Source: Mycobacterium sp. Root135
GTDB taxonomy: Bacteria > Actinomycetota > Actinomycetes > Mycobacteriales > Mycobacteriaceae
Reading direction: 5' to 3'
NCBI RefSeq assembly: GCF_001426545.1
Contig: NZ_LMEZ01000005.1
Span: 404,903-468,902 of the forward strand
DNA: 64,000 bases
Shown here: piece by piece, positions 29,361-40,414 of the stretch
Layout: each line of letters begins with the position of its first letter
Position numbering within the stretch: position 1 is the stretch's first letter
The notes under the pieces: generated by a model
The model's database searches: none
What the model saw: the letters and a program-made list of their open reading frames with translations, nothing else
What the model was told of the DNA's origin: nothing
Translations under genes and position numbers: made by a program

Positions 29361-30311
29361 ATGACTTCCTCGAACACCGTTCACGACGTGATCATCATCG
29401 GCTCCGGTCCTGCTGGTTACACAGCGGCCGTGTATGCCGCGCGTGCGCAACTCCATCCGTTGGTCTTCGAAGGCGTGCAGTTCGGTGGCGCGCTGATGAC
29501 GACGACCGAGGTGGAGAACTACCCCGGTTTCAAGGACGGCATAACCGGTCCTGCGTTGATGGAGGAAATGCGCGAACAGGCGCTCCGTTTCGGGGCCGAC
29601 CTGCGCATGGAGGACGTCGACGACGTCGACCTCGACGGCCCGGTCAAGACGGTCACCGTCGGCGACGAGACCTTCCAGGCAAAGTCGGTCATCCTCGCGA
29701 TGGGTGCGGCCGCCAGACAGCTCGGGGTCCCCGGCGAAATGGAACGCATCGGCACGGGCGTCAGCACCTGCGCCACGTGTGACGGATTCTTCTTCCGCGA
29801 CCAGGACATCGCCGTGATCGGCGGCGGCGACTCCGCGATGGAGGAGGCGATCTTCCTCACCAAGTTCGCCAACCACGTCACGCTGATCCACCGTCGCGAC
29901 GAATTCCGGGCGTCGAAGATCATGCTCGACCGCGCCAAGGACAACCCGAAGATCACGTTCATGACCAACACCGCGGTCACCCAGGTCGAGGGCGAGCCCA
30001 AGGTCACCGGCCTGCGTTTGGCCGACACCGTCACCGGTGAAGAGTCCAAGCTGGCCGTGACCGGCGTGTTCGTCGCGGTCGGCCACGATCCCCGCTCGGG
30101 CCTGGTCAGCGGCAAGGTGGATCTCGACGACGAGGGATACGTCAAGGTCAAGGGCCGCACCACCAGCACCTCGGTCGACGGCGTCTTCGCCTGCGGCGAC
30201 CTGGTGGACCACACCTACCGGCAGGCCATCACCGCCGCCGGCAGCGGCTGTTCCGCCGCGATCGACGTCGAGCGGTGGCTCACCGGCCACCAAATCGCCG
30301 ACAACTGGTGA
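29361..30311 (+). CDS. trxB: Thioredoxin reductase
   Basis: 316 residues, standard low-molecular-weight TrxR. It passes electrons from NADPH through FAD and a redox disulfide to thioredoxin. Seen: FAD-binding [18 protein letters not shown], redox-active CATCDG, NADPH-binding [17 protein letters not shown] followed by [10 protein letters not shown], and C-terminal [21 protein letters not shown]. It forms an operon with the thioredoxin gene 43 bases downstream, corresponding to M. tuberculosis trxB2-trxC (Rv3913-Rv3914), and lies downstream of a SigH-type promoter. The main thiol-redox pair of a mycothiol-using actinobacterium. Confidence 0.96.
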   Translation: MTSSNTVHDVIIIGSGPAGYTAAVYAARAQLHPLVFEGVQFGGALMTTTEVENYPGFKDGITGPALMEEMREQALRFGADLRMEDVDDVDLDGPVKTVTVGDETFQAKSVILAMGAAARQLGVPGEMERIGTGVSTCATCDGFFFRDQDIAVIGGGDSAMEEAIFLTKFANHVTLIHRRDEFRASKIMLDRAKDNPKITFMTNTAVTQVEGEPKVTGLRLADTVTGEESKLAVTGVFVAVGHDPRSGLVSGKVDLDDEGYVKVKGRTTSTSVDGVFACGDLVDHTYRQAITAAGSGCSAAIDVERWLTGHQIADNW

Positions 30312-30354
30312 CGTTCCACCCCTTCACCCCACCCCTCTCAGACAGGAGCACCAC

Positions 30355-30690
30355 ATGAGCGACAAGACCAGCGCAACCGTTGCCGTAACCGACGACTCGT
30401 TCTCGCAGGACGTCCTCACCAGCAGCACCCCGGTCCTGGTGGACTTCTGGGCGTCCTGGTGCGGCCCGTGCAAGATGATCGCACCGGTTCTGGAGGAGAT
30501 CGCCGCCGAGAAGGCTGGCGCGCTCACCGTGGCGAAGATCGACGTCGACGCCAACCCGGGTACCGCGCGTGACTTCCAGGTGGTGTCGATTCCGACGTTG
30601 ATCCTGTTCAAGGACGGCCAACCGGTGAAGCGAATCGTGGGCAGCAAGGGCAAGGCGGCGCTGCTCCGCGAACTGTCTGACGTGGTCTAA
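30355..30690 (+). CDS. trxA: Thioredoxin
   Basis: 111 residues with the complete thioredoxin fold and active site WASWCGPCKM; the cis-Pro loop is VVSIPTLILFKDG. It reduces protein disulfides and is itself reduced by the neighbouring TrxB. Equivalent to M. tuberculosis TrxC (Rv3914). CAGGAGC lies just before ATG 30355, a strong ribosome site. No transmembrane or signal segment, so it is cytosolic. Confidence 0.96.
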   Translation: MSDKTSATVAVTDDSFSQDVLTSSTPVLVDFWASWCGPCKMIAPVLEEIAAEKAGALTVAKIDVDANPGTARDFQVVSIPTLILFKDGQPVKRIVGSKGKAALLRELSDVV

Positions 30691-30786
30691 TCCCGGTCCC
30701 TCCGTTCCCACCGGATCGGACACACCCGGCTTCCGACTGGCCTGGAGGTTTCTGCATTAGCGACTCCGTCTGCGACAATTCTGGTC

Positions 30787-31986
30787 ATGTCTAGTCTGCG
30801 CCGCGGCGATCGGGGAGCCCCGGTGGTCGAGATTCGGTCGGCGCTGGCGGCGTTGGGCATGATCGACAGCCCCGACGACGACCTCACGACTGGCAAACAC
30901 GTCGCGTTCGACGTGTTCGACGACGACCTCGACCACTCGGTCCGCGCCTTCCAACAGCGCCGCGGGTTGCTCGTCGACGGCGTCGTGGGTGAGGCCACCT
31001 ATCGCGCGTTGAAGGAAGCCTCGTACCGTCTTGGCGCCCGCACCCTGGCCCACCAGTTTGGCGCGCCGATGTACGGCGACGACGTAGCGACGCTCCAGGC
31101 ACGGCTCCAGGATCTCGGTTTCTACACCGACCTGGTCGACGGGCACTTCGGGCTGCAGACGCACAACGGCCTGATGTCCTATCAGCGGGAGTACGGTCTG
31201 TACCCCGACGGCATCTGTGGCCCAGAAACGTTGCGCTCCTTGTACTTCCTGGGTTCGCGGGTGACCGGCGGTTCGTTGCACGCGATCCGCGAGGAGGAGC
31301 TCGTCCGTCGCTCCGGTCCCCGGTTGTCGGGTAAGCGCATCATCATCGATCCGGGCCGCGGTGGCGACGATCACGGGCTCATCATGAATGGTCCGGACGG
31401 GCCGATCAGCGAAGCAGACATCCTGTGGGACTTGGCAAGTCGGCTCGAAGGCCGGATGGCGGCGATCGGCATGGAGACGTTCCTGTCGCGGCCGGTGGGT
31501 CGCAGCTTGTCCGACGCCGAGCGCGCGGCGACCGCCAACACCGTCGGTGCGGACCTGATGATCAGCCTCCGGTGCGCCTCGCTGCCCAACTCCCCCGCCA
31601 ACGGCGTCGCGTCCTTCCACTTCGGCAACGCCCACGGGTCGGTGTCGACGATCGGTCGCAACCTCGCCGACTTCGTGCAACGAGAATTGGTGGCCCGCAC
31701 CGGGTTACGCGACTGCCGCACGCACGGCCGGACGTGGGACCTGCTTCGCCTGACCCGGATGCCCACCGTGCAGATCGACGTCGGTTACATCACCAATCCC
31801 CACGACCGCGACCTGCTGGTGTCCTCTCAGGCCAGGGATTCCCTGTCCGAGGGCATCCTCGCCGCCGTCAAGCGGCTGTACCTGCTAGGCAAGAACGACC
31901 GTCCGACGGGCACGTTCACCTTCGCCGAACTGCTGGCGCACGAGCGGTCCGTCGAACAGTCCGCCGGCCGCGCCGCGCAGGCCTGA
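30787..31986 (+). CDS. cwlM: CwlM, amidase-like regulator of peptidoglycan synthesis
   Basis: 399 residues. Two peptidoglycan-binding-1 repeats (GDRGAPVVEIRSALAALGM...FQQRRGLLVDGVVGEATYRAL; VATLQARLQDLGFY...YQREYGLYPDGICGPETLRSL) precede an Amidase_3 fold from about residue 183. Zinc-site residues are replaced: Arg191 stands where DPGHGG has His (IIIDPGRGG), Arg262 where the second His is expected (SLRCAS), and Asp331 where the catalytic Glu is expected. No signal peptide. This fits CwlM (Rv3915), which in mycobacteria is cytoplasmic, phosphorylated by PknB and activates MurA rather than cutting the wall. Stops 7 bases from the convergent acetyltransferase gene. Confidence 0.92.
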   Translation: MSSLRRGDRGAPVVEIRSALAALGMIDSPDDDLTTGKHVAFDVFDDDLDHSVRAFQQRRGLLVDGVVGEATYRALKEASYRLGARTLAHQFGAPMYGDDVATLQARLQDLGFYTDLVDGHFGLQTHNGLMSYQREYGLYPDGICGPETLRSLYFLGSRVTGGSLHAIREEELVRRSGPRLSGKRIIIDPGRGGDDHGLIMNGPDGPISEADILWDLASRLEGRMAAIGMETFLSRPVGRSLSDAERAATANTVGADLMISLRCASLPNSPANGVASFHFGNAHGSVSTIGRNLADFVQRELVARTGLRDCRTHGRTWDLLRLTRMPTVQIDVGYITNPHDRDLLVSSQARDSLSEGILAAVKRLYLLGKNDRPTGTFTFAELLAHERSVEQSAGRAAQA

Positions 31987-31993
31987 GACCACC

Positions 31994-32743
31994 TCAGCTA
32001 CAGGGGCTGGCGCCGGCTCCAACCGGCTGCTGCAGTTGCGCGCTCACCAACAGCTTTTCCAGCGCGGCCTCGACGTCGGCCTTCCAGCCCAACCCCTGCT
32101 CGAGTTCGAGTCGCATCCGGGGAAAGTACGGGTGAGGGGCGACGATCTCGAAGCCGACGTCTGAGAGGAAGTCGGCGTCGATGATGCATTGGTCGGCCGA
32201 GCAGTCACCGAGTGATTGAATCGCCGAGCGGAGATTGGGCGACACCAACTCTGGATCGGACAGTTCGGCGGATGCCGCCGTCCGACCGAACGCCTCCAAC
32301 GCGCGCACGCCGCGGCGAACCAAGTCTCCGACGACGGCGGCCATCAACGCGCGGGTGAGCCCCTCCCCTTCGGTGCCGTACTCGACGCCGACCGTCGTCA
32401 GCAAGACGGCGTCGGCACTGACCGGTCCGGTCGGGAAGAGAGCCGCGCGCGGCACCGCCCGAGGCGGAGCGTAGAACGCGAACCCCAGACAGAGTTCGTC
32501 ACCGCTGGATGCCGAGGCGGCGAAGTCCGCTTGATCCGGTTCGCAGGCCACGGCCATCTGTCCGCAGGAACCCCACTCCAGCATGACCATGGAGAGCCAG
32601 GCTTCCTTTTCGAATTCGGGATCGGCGAGGTGGTCCTCGACCGGCAGCGTCGACGGGTCGACTTCCCAGAACACGCAACGCCGCGCGTGCTTGGGCAGTT
32701 GCTCGAACGCTTCGAGACGCAGCGGCGCGATTCGTGCTGACAC
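31994..32743 (-). CDS. GNAT-like acetyltransferase (Rv3916c-like)
   Basis: 249 residues, position and sequence equivalent to M. tuberculosis Rv3916c between cwlM and parB. The core GNAT-type strand-helix (AVLLTTVGVEYGTEGEGLTRALMAAVVGDLVRRGVRALEAFG) is visible around residues 108-152, but the acetyl-CoA loop is not the textbook R/QxxGxG/A, so activity is uncertain. FLSDVGFEIVAPHPYFPRMRLEL near the C-terminus resembles the end of the GNAT fold. Cys-containing SLGDCSADQCIID precedes it. Substrate unknown. Confidence 0.75.
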   Translation of the reverse strand: MSARIAPLRLEAFEQLPKHARRCVFWEVDPSTLPVEDHLADPEFEKEAWLSMVMLEWGSCGQMAVACEPDQADFAASASSGDELCLGFAFYAPPRAVPRAALFPTGPVSADAVLLTTVGVEYGTEGEGLTRALMAAVVGDLVRRGVRALEAFGRTAASAELSDPELVSPNLRSAIQSLGDCSADQCIIDADFLSDVGFEIVAPHPYFPRMRLELEQGLGWKADVEAALEKLLVSAQLQQPVGAGASPCS

Positions 32744-32962
32744 TAGACACCCCGCGTTTCAGGTCGGCCGGCCGGACGTGGCTTCCCCTCCAGAATAGGA
32801 GGACGCGGCGAGTGTGGCCCACTCTGATCTCGTAACGGCACGCCGGACTCCCGCGAAAAGCGAATCATGTTGCTGCGCAAGGAATTTGCTCCTTTTGGCC
32901 GCGACGACACCGGTCTCGATTCGTCGCTTTGTCACAGTGACGTAATTACCGCTTGTGGTAGG
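32744..32962. other. Intergenic region between parB and acetyltransferase
   Basis: 219 bases, noticeably AT-richer than its flanks. Holds a short hairpin (AAGGA at about 32879 with TCCTT at about 32890) and a perfect palindrome GTCACAGTGAC at 32931-32941, 21 bases before the parB stop. It probably ends the parAB transcript and carries the acetyltransferase promoter. No open frame here looks coding. Confidence 0.45.
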
Positions 32963-33961
32963 TCATGGGTTCGCCGCGTTCATAAGGTCAACTATGCGTT
33001 GCAGATCGTCGACCGACCCGAACTCCACGACGATCTTGCCCTTGCGTTTGCCAAGGCTCACCGATACCCGGGTGTCGAAGGCAGATGACAGCCTCTCGGC
33101 AACGTCTTGCAGTCCCGGCATCTGAATCGGCTTCCGCCGCTGAGCCGGAGTCGACTCCCGCACGCCGTCCCGGTTGGCAAGCGTGACCGCCTCCTCCGTG
33201 GCGCGGACCGACAGGCCCTCCGCCACGATGCGGGCGGCCAATTCCTCTTGCTTCTCGGCTCCACTCTCCAGTGCCAGCAGAGCACGGGCGTGTCCGGCGG
33301 ACAGCACCCCCGCCGCCACCCGGCGCTGCACCGCGACCGGCAAGCGCATCAGCCGGATCATGTTGGTGATCACCGGACGTGACCGCCCGATCCGCACGGC
33401 TAGTTCCTCGTGGGTGACGCCGAACTCCTCCAACAGCTGCTGGTAGGCCGCCGCCTCTTCCAACGGGTTCAGCTGCGCCCGGTGGATGTTCTCCAGCAGG
33501 GCGTCGCGCAGCATGCTGTCGTCCGCGGTCTCACGAACGATGGCCGGGATTGCCGCCAGGCCGGCCTCTTGGGCCGCGCGCCAGCGCCGCTCCCCCATCA
33601 CCAGTTGGTAGCGGGGGCTGCCCTCCACCGGGTCGACGGCACGCACCACGATGGGCTGCATCAGACCGAACTCGCGAATCGAGTGGACGAGTTCGGCGAG
33701 TGCCTCCCCGTCGAACACCTGCCGCGGCTGCTTGGGGTTCGGTTCGATGGCCGCCGGGTCGATCTCGCGGTACACGGCGCCCACGTCACCGACTGGTTCG
33801 ACGGCGGGTGTAGCGGGGGTAGTCGGCGCTCCGCCGTACATGACGTCGGCCGCCGCGGCTCCCATCGCGGGACCCATGCTGCCCTTGTCGTCGCTCGGGC
33901 CGGTAGGGATCAGGGACGCGAGACCGCGACCGAGTCCGGTTCGCTTGGGCGGCGGAGTCAT
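32963..33961 (-). CDS. parB: Chromosome partitioning protein ParB
   Basis: 332 residues. It binds parS sites near oriC, spreads as a CTP-dependent clamp and works with ParA to segregate origins. N-terminal [11 protein letters not shown]; the CTP-binding/ParB-N domain has [15 protein letters not shown] and [20 protein letters not shown]; the helix-turn-helix is [22 protein letters not shown]; the C-terminal dimerisation domain ends [17 protein letters not shown]. Length is normal. Transcribed leftward directly after parA, 25 bases apart. Two perfect parS sites lie 0.95 and 1.8 kb upstream in parA and at the rsmG start. Confidence 0.97.
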   Translation of the reverse strand: MTPPPKRTGLGRGLASLIPTGPSDDKGSMGPAMGAAAADVMYGGAPTTPATPAVEPVGDVGAVYREIDPAAIEPNPKQPRQVFDGEALAELVHSIREFGLMQPIVVRAVDPVEGSPRYQLVMGERRWRAAQEAGLAAIPAIVRETADDSMLRDALLENIHRAQLNPLEEAAAYQQLLEEFGVTHEELAVRIGRSRPVITNMIRLMRLPVAVQRRVAAGVLSAGHARALLALESGAEKQEELAARIVAEGLSVRATEEAVTLANRDGVRESTPAQRRKPIQMPGLQDVAERLSSAFDTRVSVSLGKRKGKIVVEFGSVDDLQRIVDLMNAANP

Positions 33962-33986
33962 GCTCTTCTCCTATTCGTGCGGACGC

Positions 33987-35776
<1,790 letters not shown>

Positions 35777-35799
35777 CTACATGGTTGTAACTCGTACGG

Positions 35800-36327
35800 T
35801 CAGGCAGGCAGAACGACAACGCGCCGAGAGGGCTCCGCGCCTTCGCTCTCACTCCGCACACCGTCAACGGCCGAGACTGCATCGTGAACGATCTTCCGCT
35901 CGAAGGGAGTCATCGGCGTCAGCTCTTCACGCTCGCCACTGGCCAGCACGCGGCGAGCCACCTTGTCCCCGAGCGCGGCCAACTCGTCCCGGCGTCCCCG
36001 ACGCCAGTGCGCCACGTCCAACATCAGCCGGCTCCGCTCGCCGGTCTTCTGGTGCACGGCCAACCGTGTCAGCTCTTGGAGCGCGTCCAGCACCTCGCCC
36101 TTGCGACCGACGAGCTTCGCCAGATCGCTGCCGCCCTCGATGCTGACGACCGCGCGATCGCCCTCCACGTCGAGGTCGATGTCGCCGTCGAAGTCCAGTA
36201 GGTCGAGAAGCTCCTCGAGGTAATCCCCCGCGATCTCGCCCTCGTTGACCAAGCGGTCTTCCAGGCTCTCCGACTTGGGCGCATCGCCCTCTACGTCGGT
36301 CCGTTCGGTCGTATCAGCGTCAGTCAT
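35800..36327 (-). CDS. jag: Jag/KhpB-type KH-R3H RNA-binding protein
   Basis: 175 residues from ATG 36327, which follows GGAGGT by ten bases; two further in-frame ATGs lie 15 and 42 bases upstream. An acidic N-terminal region (LVNEGEIAGDYLEELLDLLDFDGDIDLDVEG) leads into a type II KH domain with the GRKG loop (LVGRKGEVLDALQELTRLAVHQ) and a C-terminal R3H motif (MTPFERKIVHDAV, with Arg and His four apart). Equivalent to Rv3920c, always next to yidC. In other bacteria Jag/EloR/KhpB is an RNA-binding regulator of elongation and peptidoglycan synthesis controlled by a Ser/Thr kinase. Confidence 0.92.
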   Translation of the reverse strand: MTDADTTERTDVEGDAPKSESLEDRLVNEGEIAGDYLEELLDLLDFDGDIDLDVEGDRAVVSIEGGSDLAKLVGRKGEVLDALQELTRLAVHQKTGERSRLMLDVAHWRRGRRDELAALGDKVARRVLASGEREELTPMTPFERKIVHDAVSAVDGVRSESEGAEPSRRVVVLPA

Positions 36328-36396
36328 CTTCGTCCTTACCTCCATGCTTCGACATGCATCAGTGGCCACTGCGGGCCGAGCTGACTCGGGTACTTG

Positions 36397-37545
36397 TCAG
36401 GGCCGTCGCCTCTTGGGCCGATTGTTGGTGCGCCTCGGCGCACGATTCGCCGCGCTGCCCGCCTTGGGTGCGGCGGGCTTCCCGTTCGACGCGGGGGTCG
36501 ATCCGCTCGCCGGTCGCACGTCGCCCGTCTCGGTGTCCTCCACTGCGTCGATCTCCTCGGCGGTGGAATTCGTCAGTTCACGTTCGGCGGCGGCCTTCGC
36601 CGCGTTGTCGGCGGCGGCCGTCTGCGGGCGCTTGCGCTTGACCTTCGGCTTGGAACCCGGGGCCGGAGCATTCGACGCGCGTCGCGCCAAATCCTCTTCC
36701 TTCTTGAGTTCCTCTTCCTTCTCGATGCGGCCGAACACGTAATGCTGCTGCCCGTAGGTCCAAATGTTGTTGGCCACCCAGTACAGGATCACGGCCAGCG
36801 GGAGGAAGGGACCACCGACGACCACGCCGAGCGGAAACACGTACAGCGCCAGCTTGTTCATCATCGCGGTCTGCGGATTGGCGGCAGCCTCGATGCTCTG
36901 CCTGGCCACCGAAGCGCGGCTGTTGAAGTGAGTGGCAACACCGGCAAGGATCATCAGCGGCACACCCACTGCGATCACGGCCGCACGGTTGAACTCCTCG
37001 AAGGCTCCGAGGCCGACCGTCTGAATCATCGACGCACCCAGCGGCGCTCCGAACAGGTGGGCGTCCAGGAAGTGGCCCACGTCGGTGGCGCTGAAGACGT
37101 AGTTGCCGAGCGACCGGTTCTCCTCGACCGTCAACCCCAACCGCCCGAAGCCGGTCTGCGTCCGGTTGAAGGAGTTCAGCACGTGGTACAGCCCGATGAA
37201 CACCGGGATCTGCGCCAGCATTGGCAGGCAGCCGAGGATCGGGTTGAACCCGTGTTCCTTCTGAAGCTTCTGCATCTCCAGCGCCATCCGCTGGCGGTCC
37301 TTGCCGTACTTCTTCTGCAGCGCCTTGATCTGTGGCTGCAACTCCTGCATTTGGCGGGTCGTCCTGATCTGGCGGACGAACGGCTTGTACAGAATCGCGC
37401 GGAGCGTGAAGACCAGGAACATCACCGTCAGTCCCCAGGCGAAGAAGTTCTCCGGGCCGAGGAGGAAGGCGAACGCCTTGTACCAAACCCACATGATCGC
37501 GGAGACCGGGTAATAGATGACGTCGAGACTGAACCAATTAAACAA
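36397..37545 (-). CDS. yidC: Membrane protein insertase YidC
   Basis: 382 residues. It inserts membrane proteins with or without the Sec translocon. Spans: an N-terminal one ([23 protein letters not shown]), then [23 protein letters not shown] carrying the conserved groove Arg, [28 protein letters not shown], and [40 protein letters not shown]. The amphipathic coiled hairpin [35 protein letters not shown] lies in the first cytoplasmic loop. The C-terminal 90 residues are charged and Pro/Ala-rich, as in actinobacteria. Its start overlaps the yidD stop by 8 bases. Confidence 0.96.
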   Translation of the reverse strand: MFNWFSLDVIYYPVSAIMWVWYKAFAFLLGPENFFAWGLTVMFLVFTLRAILYKPFVRQIRTTRQMQELQPQIKALQKKYGKDRQRMALEMQKLQKEHGFNPILGCLPMLAQIPVFIGLYHVLNSFNRTQTGFGRLGLTVEENRSLGNYVFSATDVGHFLDAHLFGAPLGASMIQTVGLGAFEEFNRAAVIAVGVPLMILAGVATHFNSRASVARQSIEAAANPQTAMMNKLALYVFPLGVVVGGPFLPLAVILYWVANNIWTYGQQHYVFGRIEKEEELKKEEDLARRASNAPAPGSKPKVKRKRPQTAAADNAAKAAAERELTNSTAEEIDAVEDTETGDVRPASGSTPASNGKPAAPKAGSAANRAPRRTNNRPKRRRP

Positions 37546-37828
37546 ACGAATCGCTCCTCAGCGTCGTGGCATCGGATGCCACCTCACGTCGCTCCGGGAT
37601 CGGATCCCATCCACCTGGGTGCCACGGACCACATTTGGCCAGTCGCACCAAGGACAACCAAGCCCCCCGCACCAACCCGTATTCACGGAGCGCGTCGACG
37701 GCGTATTGACTGCACGTCGGGGTGAACCGGCACGAAGGCGGCCGATAGGGGGAAATCATGTTTCGGTAGAGCTCGACGGCGCCGATCGCTACACGCGCCA
37801 GGGCTCCGGTAATCCGTCCGCCACTCAT
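37538..37828 (-). CDS. yidD: Membrane protein insertion efficiency factor YidD
   Basis: 96 residues, typical size. The diagnostic run [29 protein letters not shown], with its two close cysteines, and the closing [12 protein letters not shown] are both present. A small, amphipathic inner-membrane-associated protein that helps YidC-dependent insertion. It is coupled to rnpA upstream (4-base overlap, 37825-37828) and to yidC downstream (8-base overlap). Confidence 0.95.
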   Translation of the reverse strand: MSGGRITGALARVAIGAVELYRNMISPYRPPSCRFTPTCSQYAVDALREYGLVRGAWLSLVRLAKCGPWHPGGWDPIPERREVASDATTLRSDSFV

Positions 37829-38184
37829 CGGCGCGCTCCTGCGCTGGAGTTCACCCGCCGCAACGCGTTTCGCAGCTCTTCGTCGAGACGGGACGACACC
37901 GCTCGGCTACTACTCGGAAGAGCGCGGATCACCACTTTGTCACCTGGGCCCAAGTCGTCGAGGACGCCACGGGCCACATGCCGCAACAATCGCGAGACTC
38001 GATGCCGCACGACTGCAGGGCCGACGGACTTGCTGACGACCAGTCCAATCTTCGGAGCTTCAGACTCGTCCCCGGTGGCCTTCAACGCATGCACGACGAT
38101 GTCGGGTTGCGCTGCTCGTACGCCACGACGGACGGTCAATCCAAAGTCTGTCGATCTCGTCATCCGGTACTGGGCCGGAAGCAC
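37825..38184 (-). CDS. rnpA: Ribonuclease P protein component
   Basis: 119 residues from GTG 38184. It is the protein subunit that helps the RNase P ribozyme mature tRNA 5' ends. Family features: N-terminal [18 protein letters not shown], central strand [25 protein letters not shown] (the RNRxKR-type RNA-binding motif, here RHRVSR), and [11 protein letters not shown]. Directly downstream of rpmH (32 bases), the usual bacterial arrangement next to dnaA. Confidence 0.95.
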   Translation of the reverse strand: MLPAQYRMTRSTDFGLTVRRGVRAAQPDIVVHALKATGDESEAPKIGLVVSKSVGPAVVRHRVSRLLRHVARGVLDDLGPGDKVVIRALPSSSRAVSSRLDEELRNALRRVNSSAGARR

Positions 38185-38216
38185 CTGTCTACACCCTGCT
38201 GTGGATCAGAGCAGGA

Positions 38217-38360
38217 TCACGCAGTGAGTGAGCGACGGCCCTTAGTACGCCGGCCCGACACGATGGCGCGGCCTGCGCGCGTGCGCATCCGCAGCCGGAA
38301 GCCATGCACCTTGGCACGGCGCCGGTTGTTCGGCTGAAACGTCCGCTTGCCCTTGGCCAC
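38217..38360 (-). CDS. rpmH: 50S ribosomal protein L34
   Basis: 47 residues starting at GTG 38360: [20 protein letters not shown] and then a basic helix ending [11 protein letters not shown]. It is a very basic, short ribosomal protein with the universal KRTxQPxxRRRAxxHGF signature. It heads the leftward rpmH-rnpA-yidD-yidC-jag-rsmG-parA-parB series. An AGGAGAT sequence lies just ahead of the start, reading leftward. Confidence 0.97.
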   Translation of the reverse strand: MAKGKRTFQPNNRRRAKVHGFRLRMRTRAGRAIVSGRRTKGRRSLTA

Positions 38361-38929
38361 GGCTATATCTCCTCAATGTGTGCGACCACTCCCCTCGCGC
38401 ACATGGAAACATGTCCGTCTGGAAGCAGCCGCGGTACGTACGCTTCGTTGGTCTCGCTTGCTAGCTCCGGCGCGTTAACCCGAGAATCCGAGTCGCAGCC
38501 GTATCGCCACGTTCGGGCGACTGTTCGAGGGTACTGACGAGATTTCCCTAGGTCAAACCTGCTTCTCCAGGTCCGATCCGACTCCCGATTTCGCCACTTG
38601 GTTCACACCTGTCACCATTGAATACACAGCCCGCCAGACGGTCACCGCAATGTTGCAGAACTGTTGGCACCCAGCAATAAACCTGTTAGCTTCTGCCAAG
38701 GCCATCTCAGACCGAGGCGGCGCTGGACGAAGAATCGAGGATGGCAGCCCAACCGCGAGCCCATGGTGTACTCGAGCACCGTGACGAGCCCCGGCAACGC
38801 CGCCTCCGCGCAAGAAAGCAACGACACAACGACCGGTGTCGGTTATCCACAATCTGTGGATAACCATGTGGACACTCGGTCATTGTCTATTCGGCCAACC
38901 CTGTCTGGCCACGAGGGGGAACTTCTCCG
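38361..38929. other. rpmH-dnaA divergent intergenic region
   Basis: 569 bases without a convincing gene. It must carry the leftward rpmH promoter and the rightward dnaA promoter. A minus-strand frame at 38553-38867 is open but has no recognisable protein character. Near its dnaA end there is a cluster of three DnaA boxes (listed separately). Confidence 0.8.
38843..38875. promoter_or_regulatory. DnaA-box cluster upstream of dnaA
   Basis: TTATCCACA at 38843-38851 faces its exact complement TGTGGATAA at 38855-38863, three bases apart; TGTGGACAC at 38867-38875 matches 8 of 9 positions of the mycobacterial box TTGTCCACA in reverse. The cluster is 55-87 bases before the dnaA start, consistent with DnaA autoregulation or a role in origin function. 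Confidence 0.8.
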
Positions 38930-40414
38930 TTGACAGCAGACGCCGACCCGCCGTTCGTCGCAATCTGGAACGACGTCGTTGCTGAACTCAACGGTGACGT
39001 GCCCTCCGACGCCACTCCGGGCTTCACTTCCCCGAACCTGACCGCACAGCAACGAGCCTGGCTCAAGCTGGTCAAACCCCTCGTCATCGCCGAAGGGTTT
39101 GCTCTGCTGTCGGTTCCCACGCCCTTCGTCCAAAACGAGATCGAACGGCACCTTCGCGAACCGATCATCGCCAGTCTGAGCCGGCATCTCGGCGGACAGC
39201 GAATCGAGCTCGGGGTGCGCGTCGAGACTCCAGCCCCGGACTCCGAGCGGGACGACGAGATTCGTGCCGACGCCCTCCACGATTCCGACGAGGTCGACGA
39301 GGACCAAGAAGCCCTTGCCAGCGCCGAGGCGAGCTGGCCGGCCTACTTCACCAACCGGGCGCAGAGCTCGCCGTCGACCAACGACGTGAGCCTCAACCGT
39401 CGCTACACCTTCGACACGTTCGTCATCGGCTCGTCGAACCGCTTCGCCCACGCGGCCACCCTCGCCATCGCCGAGGCCCCCGCCCGCGCCTACAACCCGT
39501 TGTTCATCTGGGGTGAGTCCGGCCTCGGCAAGACACACCTCCTCCACGCGGCCGGCAACTACGCCCAGCGACTGTTTCCCGGCATGCGGGTGAAGTACGT
39601 CTCGACCGAAGAGTTCACCAACGACTTCATCAACTCTCTCCGTGACGACCGCAAGGCGTCGTTCAAACGCAGTTACCGCGACATCGACGTGCTGCTGGTC
39701 GACGACATCCAGTTCATCGAAGGCAAGGAAGGCATCCAGGAGGAGTTCTTCCACACGTTCAACACGCTGCACAACGCGAACAAGCAGATCGTCATCTCCT
39801 CTGACCGTCCGCCGAAGCAGCTCGCGACTCTGGAAGATCGCCTGCGTACCCGTTTCGAGTGGGGTCTGATCACCGACGTTCAGCCGCCCGAGCTGGAGAC
39901 CCGGATCGCCATCCTGCGCAAGAAGGCGCAGATGGACCGGCTGGACGTGCCGGACGACGTTCTGGAGCTCATCGCCAGCAGCATCGAACGCAACATCCGC
40001 GAGCTCGAGGGCGCGCTCATCCGCGTCACCGCGTTCGCGTCGCTCAACAAGGCCGCGATCGACAAGACGCTCGCCGAAATCGTGCTGCGCGACCTGATCT
40101 CGGATGCGAACTCGATGCAGATCAGCATCGCCACCATCATGGCCGCCACCGCCGAGTACTTCGAGATCACCATCGAAGAGCTCCGTGGGCCCGGTAAGAC
40201 CCGTGCGTTGGCGCAGTCGCGTCAGATCGCCATGTACCTGTGCCGGGAGCTCACCGATCTCTCGCTGCCGAAGATCGGTCATTCGTTCGGCCGTGACCAC
40301 ACCACGGTCATGTACGCGGAGCGCAAGATTCGCGGCGAGATGGCGCAGAAGCGTGAGATCTTCGACCACGTCAAGGAACTCACGACGCGGATCCGGCAGC
40401 GCTCCAAGCGCTGA
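38930..40414 (+). CDS. dnaA: Chromosomal replication initiator DnaA
   Basis: 494 residues from TTG 38930. It binds DnaA boxes and, as ATP filaments, melts oriC. Domain I is about residues 1-95, followed by an acidic linker. The AAA+ domain has Walker [14 protein letters not shown] near residue 195, Walker [16 protein letters not shown], and sensor region [21 protein letters not shown]. The C-terminal DNA-binding domain has [53 protein letters not shown] with the DnaA signature [14 protein letters not shown]. Its start TTGACA is part of coding sequence, as in other mycobacteria. Confidence 0.98.
   Translation: MTADADPPFVAIWNDVVAELNGDVPSDATPGFTSPNLTAQQRAWLKLVKPLVIAEGFALLSVPTPFVQNEIERHLREPIIASLSRHLGGQRIELGVRVETPAPDSERDDEIRADALHDSDEVDEDQEALASAEASWPAYFTNRAQSSPSTNDVSLNRRYTFDTFVIGSSNRFAHAATLAIAEAPARAYNPLFIWGESGLGKTHLLHAAGNYAQRLFPGMRVKYVSTEEFTNDFINSLRDDRKASFKRSYRDIDVLLVDDIQFIEGKEGIQEEFFHTFNTLHNANKQIVISSDRPPKQLATLEDRLRTRFEWGLITDVQPPELETRIAILRKKAQMDRLDVPDDVLELIASSIERNIRELEGALIRVTAFASLNKAAIDKTLAEIVLRDLISDANSMQISIATIMAATAEYFEITIEELRGPGKTRALAQSRQIAMYLCRELTDLSLPKIGHSFGRDHTTVMYAERKIRGEMAQKREIFDHVKELTTRIRQRSKR

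Noticed and set aside
38553..38867. 104-codon minus-strand frame upstream of dnaA
   Set aside because: Overlaps the DnaA-box cluster, mixed composition, no protein family features.
38930..38935. TTGACA as a -35 promoter element
   Set aside because: It is the dnaA start codon and next codon; no suitable -10 element follows at the right distance.
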